From: Triops longicaudatus
Lineage: Eukaryota; Arthropoda; Branchiopoda; Notostraca; Triopsidae
Direction of reading: 5' to 3'
Assembly (NCBI GenBank): GCA_022885665.1
Contig: JAGQDJ010000008.1
Coordinates: 230,658-294,657, forward strand
Length of the DNA stretch: 64,000 nucleotides
In this document: in pieces, positions 34,270-46,444 of the stretch
Layout of the letters: each line of letters begins with the position of its first letter
Position numbering within the stretch: the stretch's first letter is position 1
Position numbers and translations under genes: made by a program
The notes under the pieces: generated by a model
The model's database searches: none
Seen by the model: only the letters and a program-made list of their open reading frames with translations
Told to the model about the DNA's origin: nothing

Positions 34270-37062
34270 TTGTTCAATTGTATCGCAGTTTTATGTTTAA
34301 TTTAGTGGAAACCTTATGTGTAAATACGTTAGAAAGCACGGGCTGTTCATTATGGGTGCGATAAAGCTATAAAACGGCTTTAAATATGGAGTGGAAGTCA
34401 CGCTTCTACATTGGCATCACTTGCAGACTAGACAGCCGAAATTCTTCCAAGCTCATGTGTCAGATTAAAAGTCCTGCAGTAGATGAACGTGACATTGTGA
34501 ACTGTCACGTGAGTTTTAGGCTTTCTGTCCATCAATTCAGATACTCCATGGTCGAGTTTACTCCCAACTTTCACCGCGGCTTTTTTTCCGACTGATTTCT
34601 TTGGAATATAAATGTACTCTGTCTGAAAGACTGTTAAATGCCTCTGAACATACATACATAAATTTTGGATAAAAGTTTTACGTGAAAAAGAAAACAACAG
34701 GTTTTATGTCGCGCCCCATATATTCCGATGGTCCGCCTTAAATTAGGCTCAAATTGAAGCCGGTAAAAAAAAAAAAAATCTAGTACACCACGCATTTTTA
34801 CAGGTGTGTTTATTTCGCGTGTTTTGAAAAAAAAACTCGGGTACTAACTTTTGGTACTTATTTCAGTCTAAAATCCAAAGAAAATCGTACAGCTCAAACT
34901 GGCCAAATTGTCGTTCTTACTATTAATTATTTCATGTTTTTTAACAAAAAGAAACACTTAAGTTAAGTAGACTTTGGTGACAGTTGCAGAATAAATCAGG
35001 AAAAAATCTCATACACCTCGAATTTTCCTTTTTATGGTGACAAATCAAACTAAAAGTACACATTTCTTACTATTTCGTTAAAAGTATCTCATTGCATTCT
35101 AAAGATTAACACTACTTTCGATGCTGTAATTTTCCAAGCGAATGATCATTGTTCTCACTAGAGTGGGGAAAATGAAAGTGAATTCTCAGAAGAAGATCGC
35201 TTAACGTGTGTCCAGTCAGGAAACCTAAACCACACGGGGCTTTTTGTGTCTTGCATGCTTATGTTCGAAGATTGGGGTGTTTAACAATTCAGTACTGTGA
35301 CTAATAGATTCCTTTTTGTTTTGTTACCGAAACTGTTTGCGCAATCAACGTAGAAAAGAACTTCACAACCTCGGTTGAATCACGAAGGTTGTCAACATTT
35401 CGTAACGAGCGCGAGGTTAGATTGTGTGAGGCTTCTAAAAATAAAATACAAACTGGACAGCCTTGGCCAAATTGGTTCTAAACACACACCAACGTATAAT
35501 ACTAAGTTTACTTGGAGTTTTTGTGAATTTTATTTTTATAAACGCATATTACGGTTTTTGGCTGCAGTCGGATGTGTAAAAGAGCGAAAAGGAAAGTACT
35601 TACGAGTTACGGAAAAAGTCTGGTGTTGGTTGTCGTCCTTGGTCTATATGAATTGTTTTACTTAAAGTGCAACCGCCCCCGATGAAAGAAAAGGGTTCAA
35701 GCTTCAGTATGTCGATATTATACTACATACATATACTGTAATGGAATGCGTGTTAATTACGGGAAAATGTGTGTTGTCATTGTGATAGAGTAAATGTTAC
35801 GTAAGCGGAAGAACCTCCTGGAAAAATCGCGCCTGGCTCAAAAGTCAAGGTTTCTTCAACACTCGCAATACCATGCGCTGTTACAGGCCTGTTTAGCCAT
35901 TTAGTTTACGGATGGGAATGTCCTTGGTCAAACTGTGGGCATCTCGACTTATATAAGAACCTTCAAGACGAAAAGCGAAGGTGCAACAAGCCCAGCTACG
36001 AGCACACACCCGCTATCATCTTCATACGACCCTGGACAAAGCAGATTTAAAAGAAAAAAGTTTAAATATTTTATAAAATGGCTGCTTCCTATGCACGTTT
36101 TAGGCAACAATACACTGCCAAAAATAATGGTCAACTTAAAGTCTGGGAGATTATGTTTACGACGTCTGTAAATTACTTCCGTTTCCTACCTTCTTTTATG
36201 AAAATCTTCTCTTATATAAAGTCAAGGTCACGTGAACATATTGCAAGTTTCACTATCCTTTTAAAACAAGGAAACGTTCTGTTTTGATAGGTTTTATAAA
36301 TAGATATAATAACAGGAAACAAATTAATCTTTATACCGTGGCACAGTATGTTACCTACAGAAGGCGGTGAAACCAAAGGTGGTCTTTCTCGCAATGTTCG
36401 AGTGACTAATAGCGCTAAGTATCCGTTTGGGATGACGCATTAGCTACCTGTTGTACAGTTTCCGCCAGCTTGTGAGGCAACCTTGTGCGGGAATTACTCA
36501 CTGACCTTTTATGAAGGATATTCGTTTTACCTCTGCCGTTATTCTCGCAATAGGGAGCATTTTATGGCCAATAACAATGTACTGTATGAAGGAAAGTAAG
36601 AGCGTTCTATTGCAGCCGTGGTAAGGGATCAGTGTTCCTGCCTGGAGCTTCTCAGGAAAAGGATAAGGAAAGAAAGGCAGTAGCAAGCAGAACGCTGAGG
36701 AAGCCTAACGTTCTTCCACTTCACGCCGGATGTTCGCACAAAAATCGAGCATTGTTTAGCCGGTCATATAACATGCTTTCGATCCGTAATTCCTTGCTTG
36801 TTGTGCAGTGAGTATGCGTTTGTTAAGGCGCTGTTGTGTGTGATTTATTACGAACTCAGTTTCTGCTAGTGAAGTGGAATTAGAAGTAAGTGCTGATTTA
36901 AAGCGTGATAGAGCTTGATTTATTTTTCATTAAAGAATTGAGCAAATACGTCGATAAGTGCTGTTTCGTTCTAGTTAAAACCTTTTTATTGAGTTTTAAC
37001 TTTAGATTCGTCGTTTGAGAACTATATTATTTCGTTTTGAGCTTTGAGATTTCTTTAGAAGC

Positions 37063-37249
37063 CTTAAAGTCAGTGGCGTCGTGCACTTTAAAAATTTGGG
37101 GGGGGCCGATTTTGCATTTCTCTTAATAAAAGAGTTAATGAGTTATAAATGAGTTTTAAATGATACCTTTTTTTCAGGATGGCAAAAGTTTTTGGGGGGC
37201 CCGGCCCCCCCCCCCCGTCCCCATATGGCACGACGCCTCTGCTTAAAGT
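37063..37249. mobile_element. non-autonomous hAT-type MITE with 8-bp target duplication
   Basis: The element (37071-37241, 171 bp) starts CAGTGGCGTCGTGC and ends GCACGACGCCTCTG; the termini are inverted repeats differing at one position in 14. It is flanked by identical 8-bp copies of CTTAAAGT (37063-37070 and 37242-37249), the target-site duplication length of hAT transposons. Inside are G-rich and C-rich runs that mirror each other and no transposase. The intact duplication suggests a fairly recent insertion mobilised by a hAT transposase elsewhere in the genome. Confidence 0.92.
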
Positions 37250-37757
37250 ATTGCTATATAGAATATTAATTTTGTCTAAATACTTGCATATCTTCAAATT
37301 GTTATATTCGTTACGGAAGTTAAAAATTACTTTGATTTATGCTAGCCAAATTATTTACAAAAAAATAATCATTGAACATGTCAATTCTAAATGGAATTCG
37401 TGTCATTTTTTGCCACAAAATCCTGTAGTTAACCTAACAGAAGTGCAAAACTGAAACAAGTGAAATGTGTCATGCCATAAACATTCAAGAGGTGTTGTGT
37501 ATTATTTGCCCCTGAATGTTATTACCTGCTTGCACATTTGTTGCATAAGGGAAGCATTCCTTACACAAGCTTTTCCCTAGTGACCTTGTGTCTGGTGTGC
37601 TTAACATACGCACCGAGATGAGTGGAATTGAAACTGTGCCAATTTCCGTGCAAAATGTGCGACAGCCTTCAGTGTTTCATTGAAAACTTGTACACTTTCT
37701 TTAGTTTCCAGATCGATTAATTCCATCACTTTATTTTTCAGGTGTCAAGCATCGACC

Positions 37758-39648
37758 ATGGCTTCTATGTTTTCCAGACTAAGTTTACTCGGAACATTTG
37801 TGCTTTCTACAACAACGGTTTGTAACTGGATCAGCCCTAGTCAAATGTCTCTGGAGACAAGCGAAGGTATGAAGGTCCGTTTTTTGGGGGGTGAAAGGGC
37901 TATCCAACGTACTGTCCAGCTGATTAATGAAAGTTGACCTTAGTAGACCGAATACGATGCGCAAGGGACTCGACCTACTTTTTTATTTCCGGGATTCTTT
38001 TTTTTTTGCGTCAACTCTTTCTGCAACGAAGATGCATTGTGACGGATAATTGCATGCGAACAATTTGCCCTGGCGAAAGTTTTGTGTTTTCCCTTTCGCT
38101 GGTAACCTTGTGAGTCGTGAAAAGGGAAAACAACTGTGCCTATCTCGAATAAGTAATGCACCTCGGTTTCCGTCACGGGTTGGGTTGGTATGTGCGGGGA
38201 CTAAAGGGCGTGCATACGAAAAAACCGCTGGTTGGTACCAAGATGCACTTCGGGGCAAATAAGAAGCAGCACTTTCTATATGGCATGGCGTTTCTCTAAC
38301 GTGAAAGAGAAAGTAGCTCGGAAGCCCTCAGCCAAACTGCCAGTCGCAGTCACGTCTTCGACAGCACTTTCCCTTTTCCCCACCGTAAGCGCCCGCAGCT
38401 TTGAATAAGAAAATTTCCCCTTTGATTGTTCGGTTTTGGTAGCAAATGACAGTCGTTTTCACGTAACTTAGGCGGTGGACGTGAATCTTTCTCATCGCGT
38501 AAAAAAGCTACTAGCTTTGTCTCCGGTTATCACTGTATATTTTGTATGCAGTATTAGCAAGGGGGAATTCCCTGAGGGTATTTTCTTTTCCTGTGCCCCA
38601 GCGTCGTAATTTTTTCCATTCTGCTGTTGTGAGTCTTTGCCAAGCAGGTGAAGGACATAACGCTAAAATTACAATGGAAGCGGGAAGTTGTGGAGTGATT
38701 GGAACAGTGAAAGTTGGGGCAAGCTATTCGTAGGTTGTCAGCGCAAAGTTATGAGAGCGTCAGTGTATGTTACAGACGCAGCCTAGAACCACTTCTTGAC
38801 GCAAAACTGCCGAAACTTAAATAGCATCCTTTCATGCATGTGATATTAAAAGCTTATTTTGATGTGCGTTTGTTAATCTCGATTCTGTGTTTTGTTTAGG
38901 GTCTACGGATGGCTTTTCGTCGTTAGGAGTATTATCCCACGCGTTGGTGATTATCGGCCTAGTGACGCGTTACCGAAGATCCAAAGCATGGCGAGCTTGT
39001 GCGCGGACAGTGATTAACGTGGCTGCAACCAATGTCGCGTTAAGTTTGTTTTGGTGTGCGAATTACTGTTTCAGTCGTGTCTTTCCGACTCGCTGGGATC
39101 TCTGCGATATCTTGAACTGGGTGTTACGGGATTGGAACGTGGCCTGGAGCCAGTTTCGTGCACCGATTTGCGTCGCTTTCATCCTATTCCTGATGGCTAC
39201 GCGATTTTCGATCATGCCACTCTTCGAATGGGATACGAGGCCGGCCTCACGTTTGTCCTTATGGCAGCTACTCCGGATTGCACGCACGTTGCTCTTCGAT
39301 CCTCTGACCGTTCCTTCCCTGGATTTGGAAGAAAACCTCGAGATGTTCATCGAGCGTTTTGCGCTGCCGAATCTCTGGCTCACACCAGCCATTCCTAATG
39401 ATTATGTCACTTACTTGCCGGTTTGGAGCCACAAAGTCTCAGCCACGCCCACGGGGATGCTGGCTGCCACCGAATGTGCTATCTGTTTAGAGAAATACCA
39501 GAACTCGGTGCAAGTGTGTGGATTGCCCTGTGGACACAACTTTGACCAAGAATGTATACTTAGGTGGCTCCAACGGGATAACCATCACTGCCCTATTTGC
39601 CGATGGCCGACGTATAAGATGAAGAGTTCACCCAAAAGATGTACTTAA
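37758..39648 (+). CDS. short RNF103-like membrane RING-H2 E3 ubiquitin ligase, 2 exons
   Basis: Exons 37758-37866 and 38900-39648 join in phase to 285 residues starting MASMFSRLSLLGTFVLSTTT. The RING-H2 finger (about 233-275) reads CAICLEKYQ...CGLPCGHNFDQECILRWLQ...CPICRWPTYK, matching the CxxC..CxHxxxxxC..CPxCRWPSYK finger of RNF103/KF-1. The preceding EENLEMFIERFALPNLWLTP and YVTYLPVW also match RNF103's juxtamembrane block. Hydrophobic segments around 40-60, 80-100 and 130-150 are consistent with ER membrane spans. RNF103 acts in ER-associated degradation. Vertebrate RNF103 is near 685 residues, so this form lacks the long N-terminal luminal part. The ATG (GACCATGG) has good context. Missing upstream exons are possible, but none was found. 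Confidence 0.85.
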
Positions 39649-39877
39649 TACGAATCACCGTCGGAATATCCTAGAAAATAAGTCTCCCGCAAACTAAGAA
39701 GGCTGACGATATGGCTAGTGTCAAATTATCTTCAGAATTTGCGATGTACATGCACTTGTTTATTTTCTGGCCGGAAACCTGTGTTTAAATGTTATTTTTT
39801 TTACGCTTGAAGTGTAAATATGGTGACTTTGTAAGCCCTTGACTTGCTTCAAGTAAGTTCTTTTATAAAAGTGATTC

Positions 39878-39883
39878 ATTAAA
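39878..39883 (+). terminator. candidate poly(A) signal (ATTAAA), RNF103-like gene
   Basis: The common variant hexamer, about 230 bp after the stop codon. Confidence 0.5.
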
Positions 39884-39948
39884 TGGTTGCCATTTGTACA
39901 AAAAAAAACTTTCTTTACTCTACTTTGTTAAGTATTAGGTAGAAAAAA

Positions 39949-39954
39949 TTTATT
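39949..39954 (-). terminator. candidate poly(A) signal, BUB3
   Basis: AATAAA on the minus strand about 140 bp after the BUB3 stop codon. Confidence 0.55.
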
Positions 39955-40093
39955 TCTCTCGAGTTACAGCCATGCACACGGGCTGCTCCGATTAGCATGA
40001 AGGACAGATGTACAAGGAAGAAAGAAAAAGTTCACGCATTTTCCTCCCTCAGAAGTATTGCGGTATTTAGGCCGTGAAATCCTTTGTACAAGC

Positions 40094-41718
40094 TTATTTA
40101 GGTTTCGTCTCTTGGTCCGTTACTCGGCGTATGAAAATAGCGTCTTCGGGCAAAGGATTGGGATGCTCATCGAATTCAAACATGTACGAGGTACCAATGG
40201 CAAGCAGCGTACCTGAAATATGGAATATTAATACATAAATAGAACATTCATTAAGTATTAAAAGAATAATAATTATTTTGAAAAAAGTCGAGAAAACTGG
40301 ATCGTAAAAATCTCACCGTCATGATTGAATGCCAAAGACGCGACTGAGGTGGGATAATGATGGAACTGGCACAATCTTTTCTTGTTGAAGCCGTCCCAAA
40401 TGTTTACGTAGCCATCTGAGCCGCCTGTCGCGAAGGTATTGTAACCATTGTGAAAGGCAATGGCGTTGACGGGGTAAATGCACTCGATGCCTTGACTGTT
40501 CTTCACGCGATGACATTTGAAAGCGTATTTTTTCTTCTGGATTTCCGGGCTAGGATCCAAGTACTCAACAGCAACTCGGCCTTCAATACTGCTCAATACG
40601 TAACCCTACATAAAAAATATGAGTAAATTCTGGAAAAGTTAATGTTATTAAAAGTTTGTACCTGTTTGTTCGGAAAACAGCGTATAGCACGCGTCTGGAA
40701 TTTTAAACTAGATTCGCGACGCTGATGAGGTACGGTCAAGTTTCTCAGATCCCATACTAATACTTTTCTTCCAACTGTTCCGACGACGATTTTATCGCCA
40801 CATAGAGACATGGTGTAAACCTAAGAAACGAATAATACAAATTATTTTTTTTTTTTAAAAAAAGGATAAAGCGTAAATTTTAGTACAAATAAATTAAACT
40901 CGAAAAATAAATGAGAAATATTTTTTTTAATCAATATGGTATAAAAGTAGATGCGTAAAGAACAAAAAAAAAAAATAATAAAAACTTTAATTTTTAAGAT
41001 TTTTTAAAAATACTATTATTCAAACGGTACAAGGCACGTTCTCAACGGAGATAAACGAGAGCCTACTGCTATTTTTTATAGTTTTAGTTGGTAAATATAT
41101 TTATATATATCACTCAGAGCGGTAAATGGAAAAAAAAGCATTCAAGCGTTTAAGTTCAAGGCAAGAACACAGGCAAAAACGTGGCTAAAACAACCAGGGC
41201 GTGAATACTGGAAAGAAATCACGCACCGTGTCTTGGGAACAGGACCCTACACATTGGTAGGTTCTAGGGTCCCACATTTTGAGGGTAGAATCCCAACTGC
41301 CGGTGACAACGGTGTTTAATTCAGGGCAAAATTCAACGCAGCGGATGGCATTGTTGTGATTTCCAACAGCAGTTTCTAGTGAACGAAAGAGCAAGAATGT
41401 TGAGAGTTTTCCGAAATTTGAATCAAAGAATTTTGGTAATAAAAGTTTTTCTTTACCAGTTTGGCTACCAAAATCGTACGTTTTCAAAGTGTTGTCTAGG
41501 CCCCCACTCCAGCATTTATAGTTATCTTGGAAGCATGCGTCAAGCACAGGGTGTCCATCGTGTGAATATTTTCCAACGACTTGATTTGCAAGCGCATCAT
41601 ACAATCGAACTGTGCCGTCCCATGACGAAGCAAGCAAAAGGTTTGAAGACGGAGCAAATTTGACACTTGAAATACCATCTTCGGGAGCGTTTTTTAGTTT
41701 GAATTCAGAATCCGTCAT
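40094..41718 (-). CDS. BUB3: mitotic checkpoint WD-repeat protein BUB3, 5 exons
   Basis: Exons (minus) 41718-41457, 41375-41227, 40820-40662, 40605-40317 and 40212-40094 join in phase to 325 residues, the family's usual length. It matches BUB3 throughout: FKLKNAPEDGISSVKF, SSWDGTVRLYDA, CWSGGLDNTLK, AIRCVEFCPE, VTGSWDSTLKMWDPRT, VGRKVLVWDLRN, RRESSLKFQTR, SSIEGRVAVEYLDPSPE, YAFKCHR, FATGGSDGYVNIWD, KKRLCQFHHYPTS and the terminal PEDAIFIRRVTD. BUB3 is a seven-bladed beta-propeller that binds phosphorylated MELT motifs of KNL1 and brings BUB1/BUBR1 to kinetochores. It is divergent to the melanotransferrin-like gene, with 368 bp between the start codons. Confidence 0.96.
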
Positions 41719-42086
41719 TGTGAACACGATCTAGCTACAGCAAAAGTAAAATAGACCTCAAATTTGTCGTTGAGCTCGTTTGTTGCAAGTATTATTCAGT
41801 TTTTAAACGTTTTGAAACACGCGCGCCCTCATGCGAGTCAAACAAGAAAATGTATGAAAAACTGGATTTACAAAATATGCTTTTAGAAGAACTTGTATTA
41901 AAATCTCAAAAATAAAACTACTTGTATGTAAAATAATTCGCAGAAACAATTTTATTATTAAACAAGTTGAGTTGACAGGTTTTAACGCGAAATAAGATAT
42001 CTTCGTTTTTAAGAAAGCGCGGGAAGCTGGGCGACCGTTATGAAGTCGATATTTAGACAAACTCGATACGATAGCGTAGACGAAAA
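41719..42086. promoter_or_regulatory. candidate bidirectional promoter, BUB3 and melanotransferrin-like gene 1
   Basis: The two start codons face away from each other with 368 bp between them, so both transcription starts probably lie here. No TATA box is evident. Nothing in the sequence shows how the two are regulated. Confidence 0.5.
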
Positions 42087-44459
42087 ATGGCGGCAGTAAG
42101 CAGGGGTTTATTTTTGTGGATTTGCTTTTTAGGGGTTTTGTGCTTTCTAGGCACTTGTACAGGTAATTCATATGTGCAAAAATTTTAACTAATTCTTCCT
42201 AGGGTTTTCAACCCAACCTCCATACCGTTTCAAGCATAAAATAAATCTGACGTATTCTTTACATTTCCAATGCCCCACCCATTCGAGTGGCATTCCTAAA
42301 TTTTAATACAATTTACAAAACTTTCAGTGGAAAACTGAAACAGGGAAACTTTGAATTTTTAAAGATTTTCTTACATTTAGTTTCCGTTTGTTACAGGACA
42401 AAAACTCGAACTGATTAAATGGTGTACTACCAGCCCTAGCGAACAAGCCAAATGCAAAGACTTAGCCGAAAATGTAAAATTCGACCTCGCAAGGTTTGGG
42501 AAACATGCGGCGGAACTGGATTGCGTCGAGGTAAGCCATCTTTAATTTACTGGGTTTAAAAAATCGTAAAATAATTCACGTTCTTAGAGCTCTTTTTTAT
42601 AAGTTCTATTCATAATTGGTTTTGTTTCTAGGGTTTCAACAAAGCCGAATGTATGCGACTGATTGACGGTTTCGAAGCCGATTTAACGACCTTCGATCCC
42701 GGTGACATTTTCGTCGCTGGTCGCTATCACAGTCTTATTCCAATCATGCGAGAAGTAAATAGAGGTAAATTCACATGCGTTTTAGTCTATAAAAATAATT
42801 AAAATGTCCGATTTTTCAGCTGGCATCAATAGCTACGCCGTTGCTGTGATCAAGAAAGCCTCTTTACCCGATGTTGTATCATTGGCTGGTTTGGAGAAGA
42901 AACGAGCCTGCTTTCCTGGAGTCGGTGTGTATGGAGGCTGGGTTCTGCCCGTCCATGCTGTAAAATTTTCGCGAAACAATATAAAGAAACTGCATTAGGA
43001 ACTTAAAAATCTCCTCTTGTAGTTAATGGAACGCCAAATCATGAAAGTGGTGGATTGCAATAACCATGTCAAGTCTGCCGTTAATTTCTTCAGCAATTCT
43101 TGCGCAGTTGACTCGTTGACAGATATATACAACCCATTGGGTACGCGTCCTCTTTCATTGTTTTCTTCTCCTAGTTATATTTAACCGAATTTAATCGATT
43201 TAACCGAACGTTTGCGTGCAGGAGATAACTCGGGCGAACTGTGCCGACTGTGCATTGGCGAATTTGGTGAACACTGCACTTCACGCGATCCCTATGCTGG
43301 CTACCAGGGCGCGTTTAAGTGTCTGGCCGACAATGCTGGCGAAATCGCGTTTTTGAAGCATAACACCGTCACGGACGAGATCGCTTCACGGAATTTCGGA
43401 ACTTATAAAGAAGACGATTTCGAAATTTTGTGCCTGGATGGCAGCAGGAGGCCGGTTCGGGAATTCCGGGAGTGCAACTGGGGTATTATTCCACCGGAAG
43501 CAATTGCAACGTCGTCCGCCAAGAGCGAGGAGCAAAAAAGGAAATATCAAGGATTCTTAGAGGCATGTATTAAAGCAATCTGAAATTTCTCGTTCAATTA
43601 GTCCATTTTTATTTAGAAAGTCGTCGAGCTTTATGGAGTGACTGCACGTTCAAATAACGCGACGTTTGGAGTTACGGACAGCTACCGGGCTTTCGATCCG
43701 TTTGAAAGGACAACAGAGCCACCCAGAATGTTTGATAGTTTTGGAAGGCTTATTCCTGTTAATAATTCCGTCAATGACGGTGGTATACCTTTAATAATGG
43801 AGCCGTTTTCTCTGTTCACATCAGCTCCTAAATATGGCAACCAACGCAATTTGATCTTCCAAGTACGTTAGACAGATGTCCGTTACTTTAGACGTAATAC
43901 TCACGCATTATTTTCGACGCTTTGCAGGATGACACCTTCAAGTTAGAAAGATTTCCTCCTACGGTCGATACTCGTTCGATTCAAGTATCGCAAACCTTCC
44001 AAGAGTTTTTGGGGAAAAGCGGCATTGCTCCTATTCTTGGAGTTAGACAGTGCCCCATCAAGCTTATGAAGCTTTGTGTCACGTCGGTCCAAGAAATGAA
44101 CAAATGTGTCCAGATGAAGGTAGGTTACGAAATCTTTACTCGATACTGCTTCAGTTTGTTTTATTTTCTTTATTTTTGTTTGTTTGTTTACTGTGTGTCA
44201 GAATAAGCAAAGCATTTGTCCGATAAATTAGCTATTTAAATTCTAAAAAATTTTACGAAATTTTGCGAAATTTTACGAAAAAGCTATATTCACTCGTATA
44301 TCAACTTAAAAGAAAGAAATGACACTCATATCTTATATGCTATTTTTTGCTTATTTATTAAATTATTTAGCTATTACTAGTACTATTGGTTTCATTTTTT
44401 GCTTGACGATTTTTTATTGTTATTTTTTATATTTTTTATTTATATTTTTATATTTTTTC

Positions 44460-44518
<59 letters not shown>

Positions 44519-46131
44519 GTCACTATCACTATTTATTTTTTTATTTTCGTTATTTTGACTTTTTATTTTGTTTATTATATTATTATTATTTTTCAGACTG
44601 CCCTAAAAGCACAGCTGTTGCAACCAGAGCTAACTTGTCATAAAGCGAACAGTGACTTGGGGTGCATTCAAGCCATCGCTAATGGGTAACTCTTATCAGG
44701 AAGTTTGGTCATCGTAAAATCATGTAAAATGTGCGTTTTTAGGGTTGCTGATGTGGCAGTGTTAGATGCAGGAGATGTTTATACCGCAGGTTTGAAGTAC
44801 CATCTCATTCCGATCTTATCCGAGGTTTACAATCTGGGCAAATCTGAATACTACGTCGTGGCAGTCGCCAAAGCTCGCGATCCGGACACTGAACTTATTT
44901 ACCTTAAAGGTGAATGTTTGAAACTCAATTATTTAGTTTTTCTTACAAAACTCAGTTTTAGTCTCATTTTGTAAATTTTAAATATTTTTTTAAGTATCTA
45001 TTTTGCTGGACTTCCAAAATTCAGTTATTGTTGCTAATTTCCCTTGTACGAGAAAAGTTAATTTATTTGCCGTATGTTCATTAATAGATATTTGAAAGAC
45101 AGAACGTGAACTAATTTCCCGATTTTCTTGTATGTTAGGAAAGAATACCTGTCACACAGGTTTGAATCATGCAGCTGGATGGATCATTCCCATGGCGTAC
45201 CTCTTAGCTAACGGTCGCATCCGGAGTTACGGCTGTGACTCGACGCAAGCTGCCGCTGCCTTCTTTTCGAAAGCCTGCGCGCCGGGTGCCTTGTCCGACG
45301 ACTTCAAATACGCCTACTACCACCAAACCTACCCGCATCTGTGCGACCTTTGCCACGGATCTTCGCATAAATTCTGTCGCAGAGATCATAGCGAAGAATA
45401 TTTTGGAAATTCTGGTAAAAATTGTAAAAAATTGATTCTTCTTCTTTTTTTTATATTTCAATTTCGTATTTTGCGCCTCTTGCAGGAGCTTTCCGTTGTT
45501 TGGTAGAAGGTGGAGGCCACGTTGCGTTTGTCAGACATACTACCGTTCTCGAGAATACGGATGGTAAACGGCGTGAATTCTGGTCTAGAAACCAACTGTC
45601 GAGAGATTACGAATTGCTTTGCAGAGATGGTAAAGAAAACAATAATTTTGTTTAAGGGTTTCTCATACGGATTTGTAGGCCAAAGAGCGCCCGTGACAGC
45701 CTTCCAGAAATGTAATTTGGGTCGTGTGCGAGCTAATGCTGTTGTAACGAGGGGCGGGCCGGGCTTAAACAGAACGGAAGTAGAGGCGTTTACCAATCTG
45801 TTTTTGTATGCGCAGCAGTTCTTTGGTTTGAAAGGAGACAGAGATTTCAGGTAAAACACGTTTGTCTTCCATAACGGCGGTTTTAAATAGTAAAACATTT
45901 TCTTCTAGTTTGTTTTTGTCGGATGCACCGTTTTCGGATTTAATTTTCCAAGATGCCACCCAAATGTTGGAACCTGTGCCAATCGAGCAGCAAGATTATG
46001 CTCGTTATTTAGGACCAGAGTTCTTGCGAGCCCGGGCCATGGTGGATTGTACTGCAGGAGCCAGTTCGTTAACAATATCAGCCTCGCTACTTATACTTAT
46101 CCCTATTTTTCTTATGTTGAAGCAGCATTAG
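42087..46131 (+). CDS. melanotransferrin/transferrin-2-like protein, 14 exons
   Basis: Exons 42087-42162, 42397-42530, 42632-42764, 42820-42959, 43023-43140, 43222-43562, 43617-43862, 43928-44119, 44597-44685, 44743-44909, 45139-45414, 45486-45629, 45679-45850 and 45909-46131 give 816 residues. They comprise a signal peptide (GLFLWICFLGVLCFLG), two transferrin lobes (about 28-425 and 430-785; GAFKCL...G.IAF and GAFRCL...HVAFVRHTTV) and a hydrophobic tail after CTAGASS, as for a GPI anchor. Membrane transferrins act in septate junctions and iron handling. By eye the N-lobe anion site reads CFPGVGVYGGW, losing the usual Thr and Arg, and its His is Glu. The C-lobe has GNSGAF where a Tyr ligand is expected, and CHTGLNH with His for Arg. 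One donor is GC (GAG|GCATGT at 43562). Confidence 0.93.
44461..44518. repeat. (TTA)n microsatellite
   Basis: About 19 TTA units in intron 8 of melanotransferrin-like gene 1, within a longer T/A-rich tract (about 44390-44596). Confidence 0.97.
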
Positions 46132-46438
46132 GGTAGTCGTTTGCCAGTGCAGGTTATCACCAGTCTTGTAAATCAGGTAGCTTGCGCTCACTGGAGGCAG
46201 CTCTAAAATAGATTTGCATTTCGTTTTTTCGAGAAAGCCGTCCAAAAACAATTCTTGGAGACCGTAAGGAATCTCAATGATCTTGAAACCGTCCATTTTG
46301 TAGCAAGTGCAACATTCCCATTGTTTTCCCATACTTGTATTTTGTAAGTGTGCCTTAAACTGTTGGATAACTTTTATACAACTTGACCACAATTTAAAAA
46401 GCGTTGACTTTCATTTTATTCGTCGTTCGGTTATGCAG

Positions 46439-46444
46439 AAATAA
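46439..46444 (+). terminator. candidate poly(A) signal, melanotransferrin-like gene 1
   Basis: A canonical AATAAA about 310 bp downstream of the stop codon. Confidence 0.5.

Larger units (their letters stand above)
34218..37757. other. intergenic region containing a hAT-type MITE
   Basis: About 3.5 kb with no supportable coding exon apart from the RNF103-like upstream flank. A 5' untranslated exon of that gene could end near 36878 (AGAA|GTAAGTG). The MITE occupies 37071-37241. Short frames around 34386-34595 and 35375-35665 have no family resemblance. Confidence 0.45.
39649..40093. other. 3' flanks of convergent RNF103-like and BUB3 genes
   Basis: The 445 bp between two convergent stop codons. 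An ATTAAA (39878-39883, plus) and an AATAAA (39949-39954, minus) are candidate poly(A) signals; they imply that the two transcripts end close to each other or just overlap. Confidence 0.55.

Noticed and set aside
37088..37454. Frames on both strands near the Gly/Pro-coding stretch
   Set aside because: They arise from the G-run and C-run interior of the hAT-type MITE.
44319..44689. Leu- or Ile-only frames in plus orientation
   Set aside because: They are translations of the (TTA)n microsatellite and flanking T/A tract inside a transferrin intron; only the last 89 bp are a real exon in one frame.
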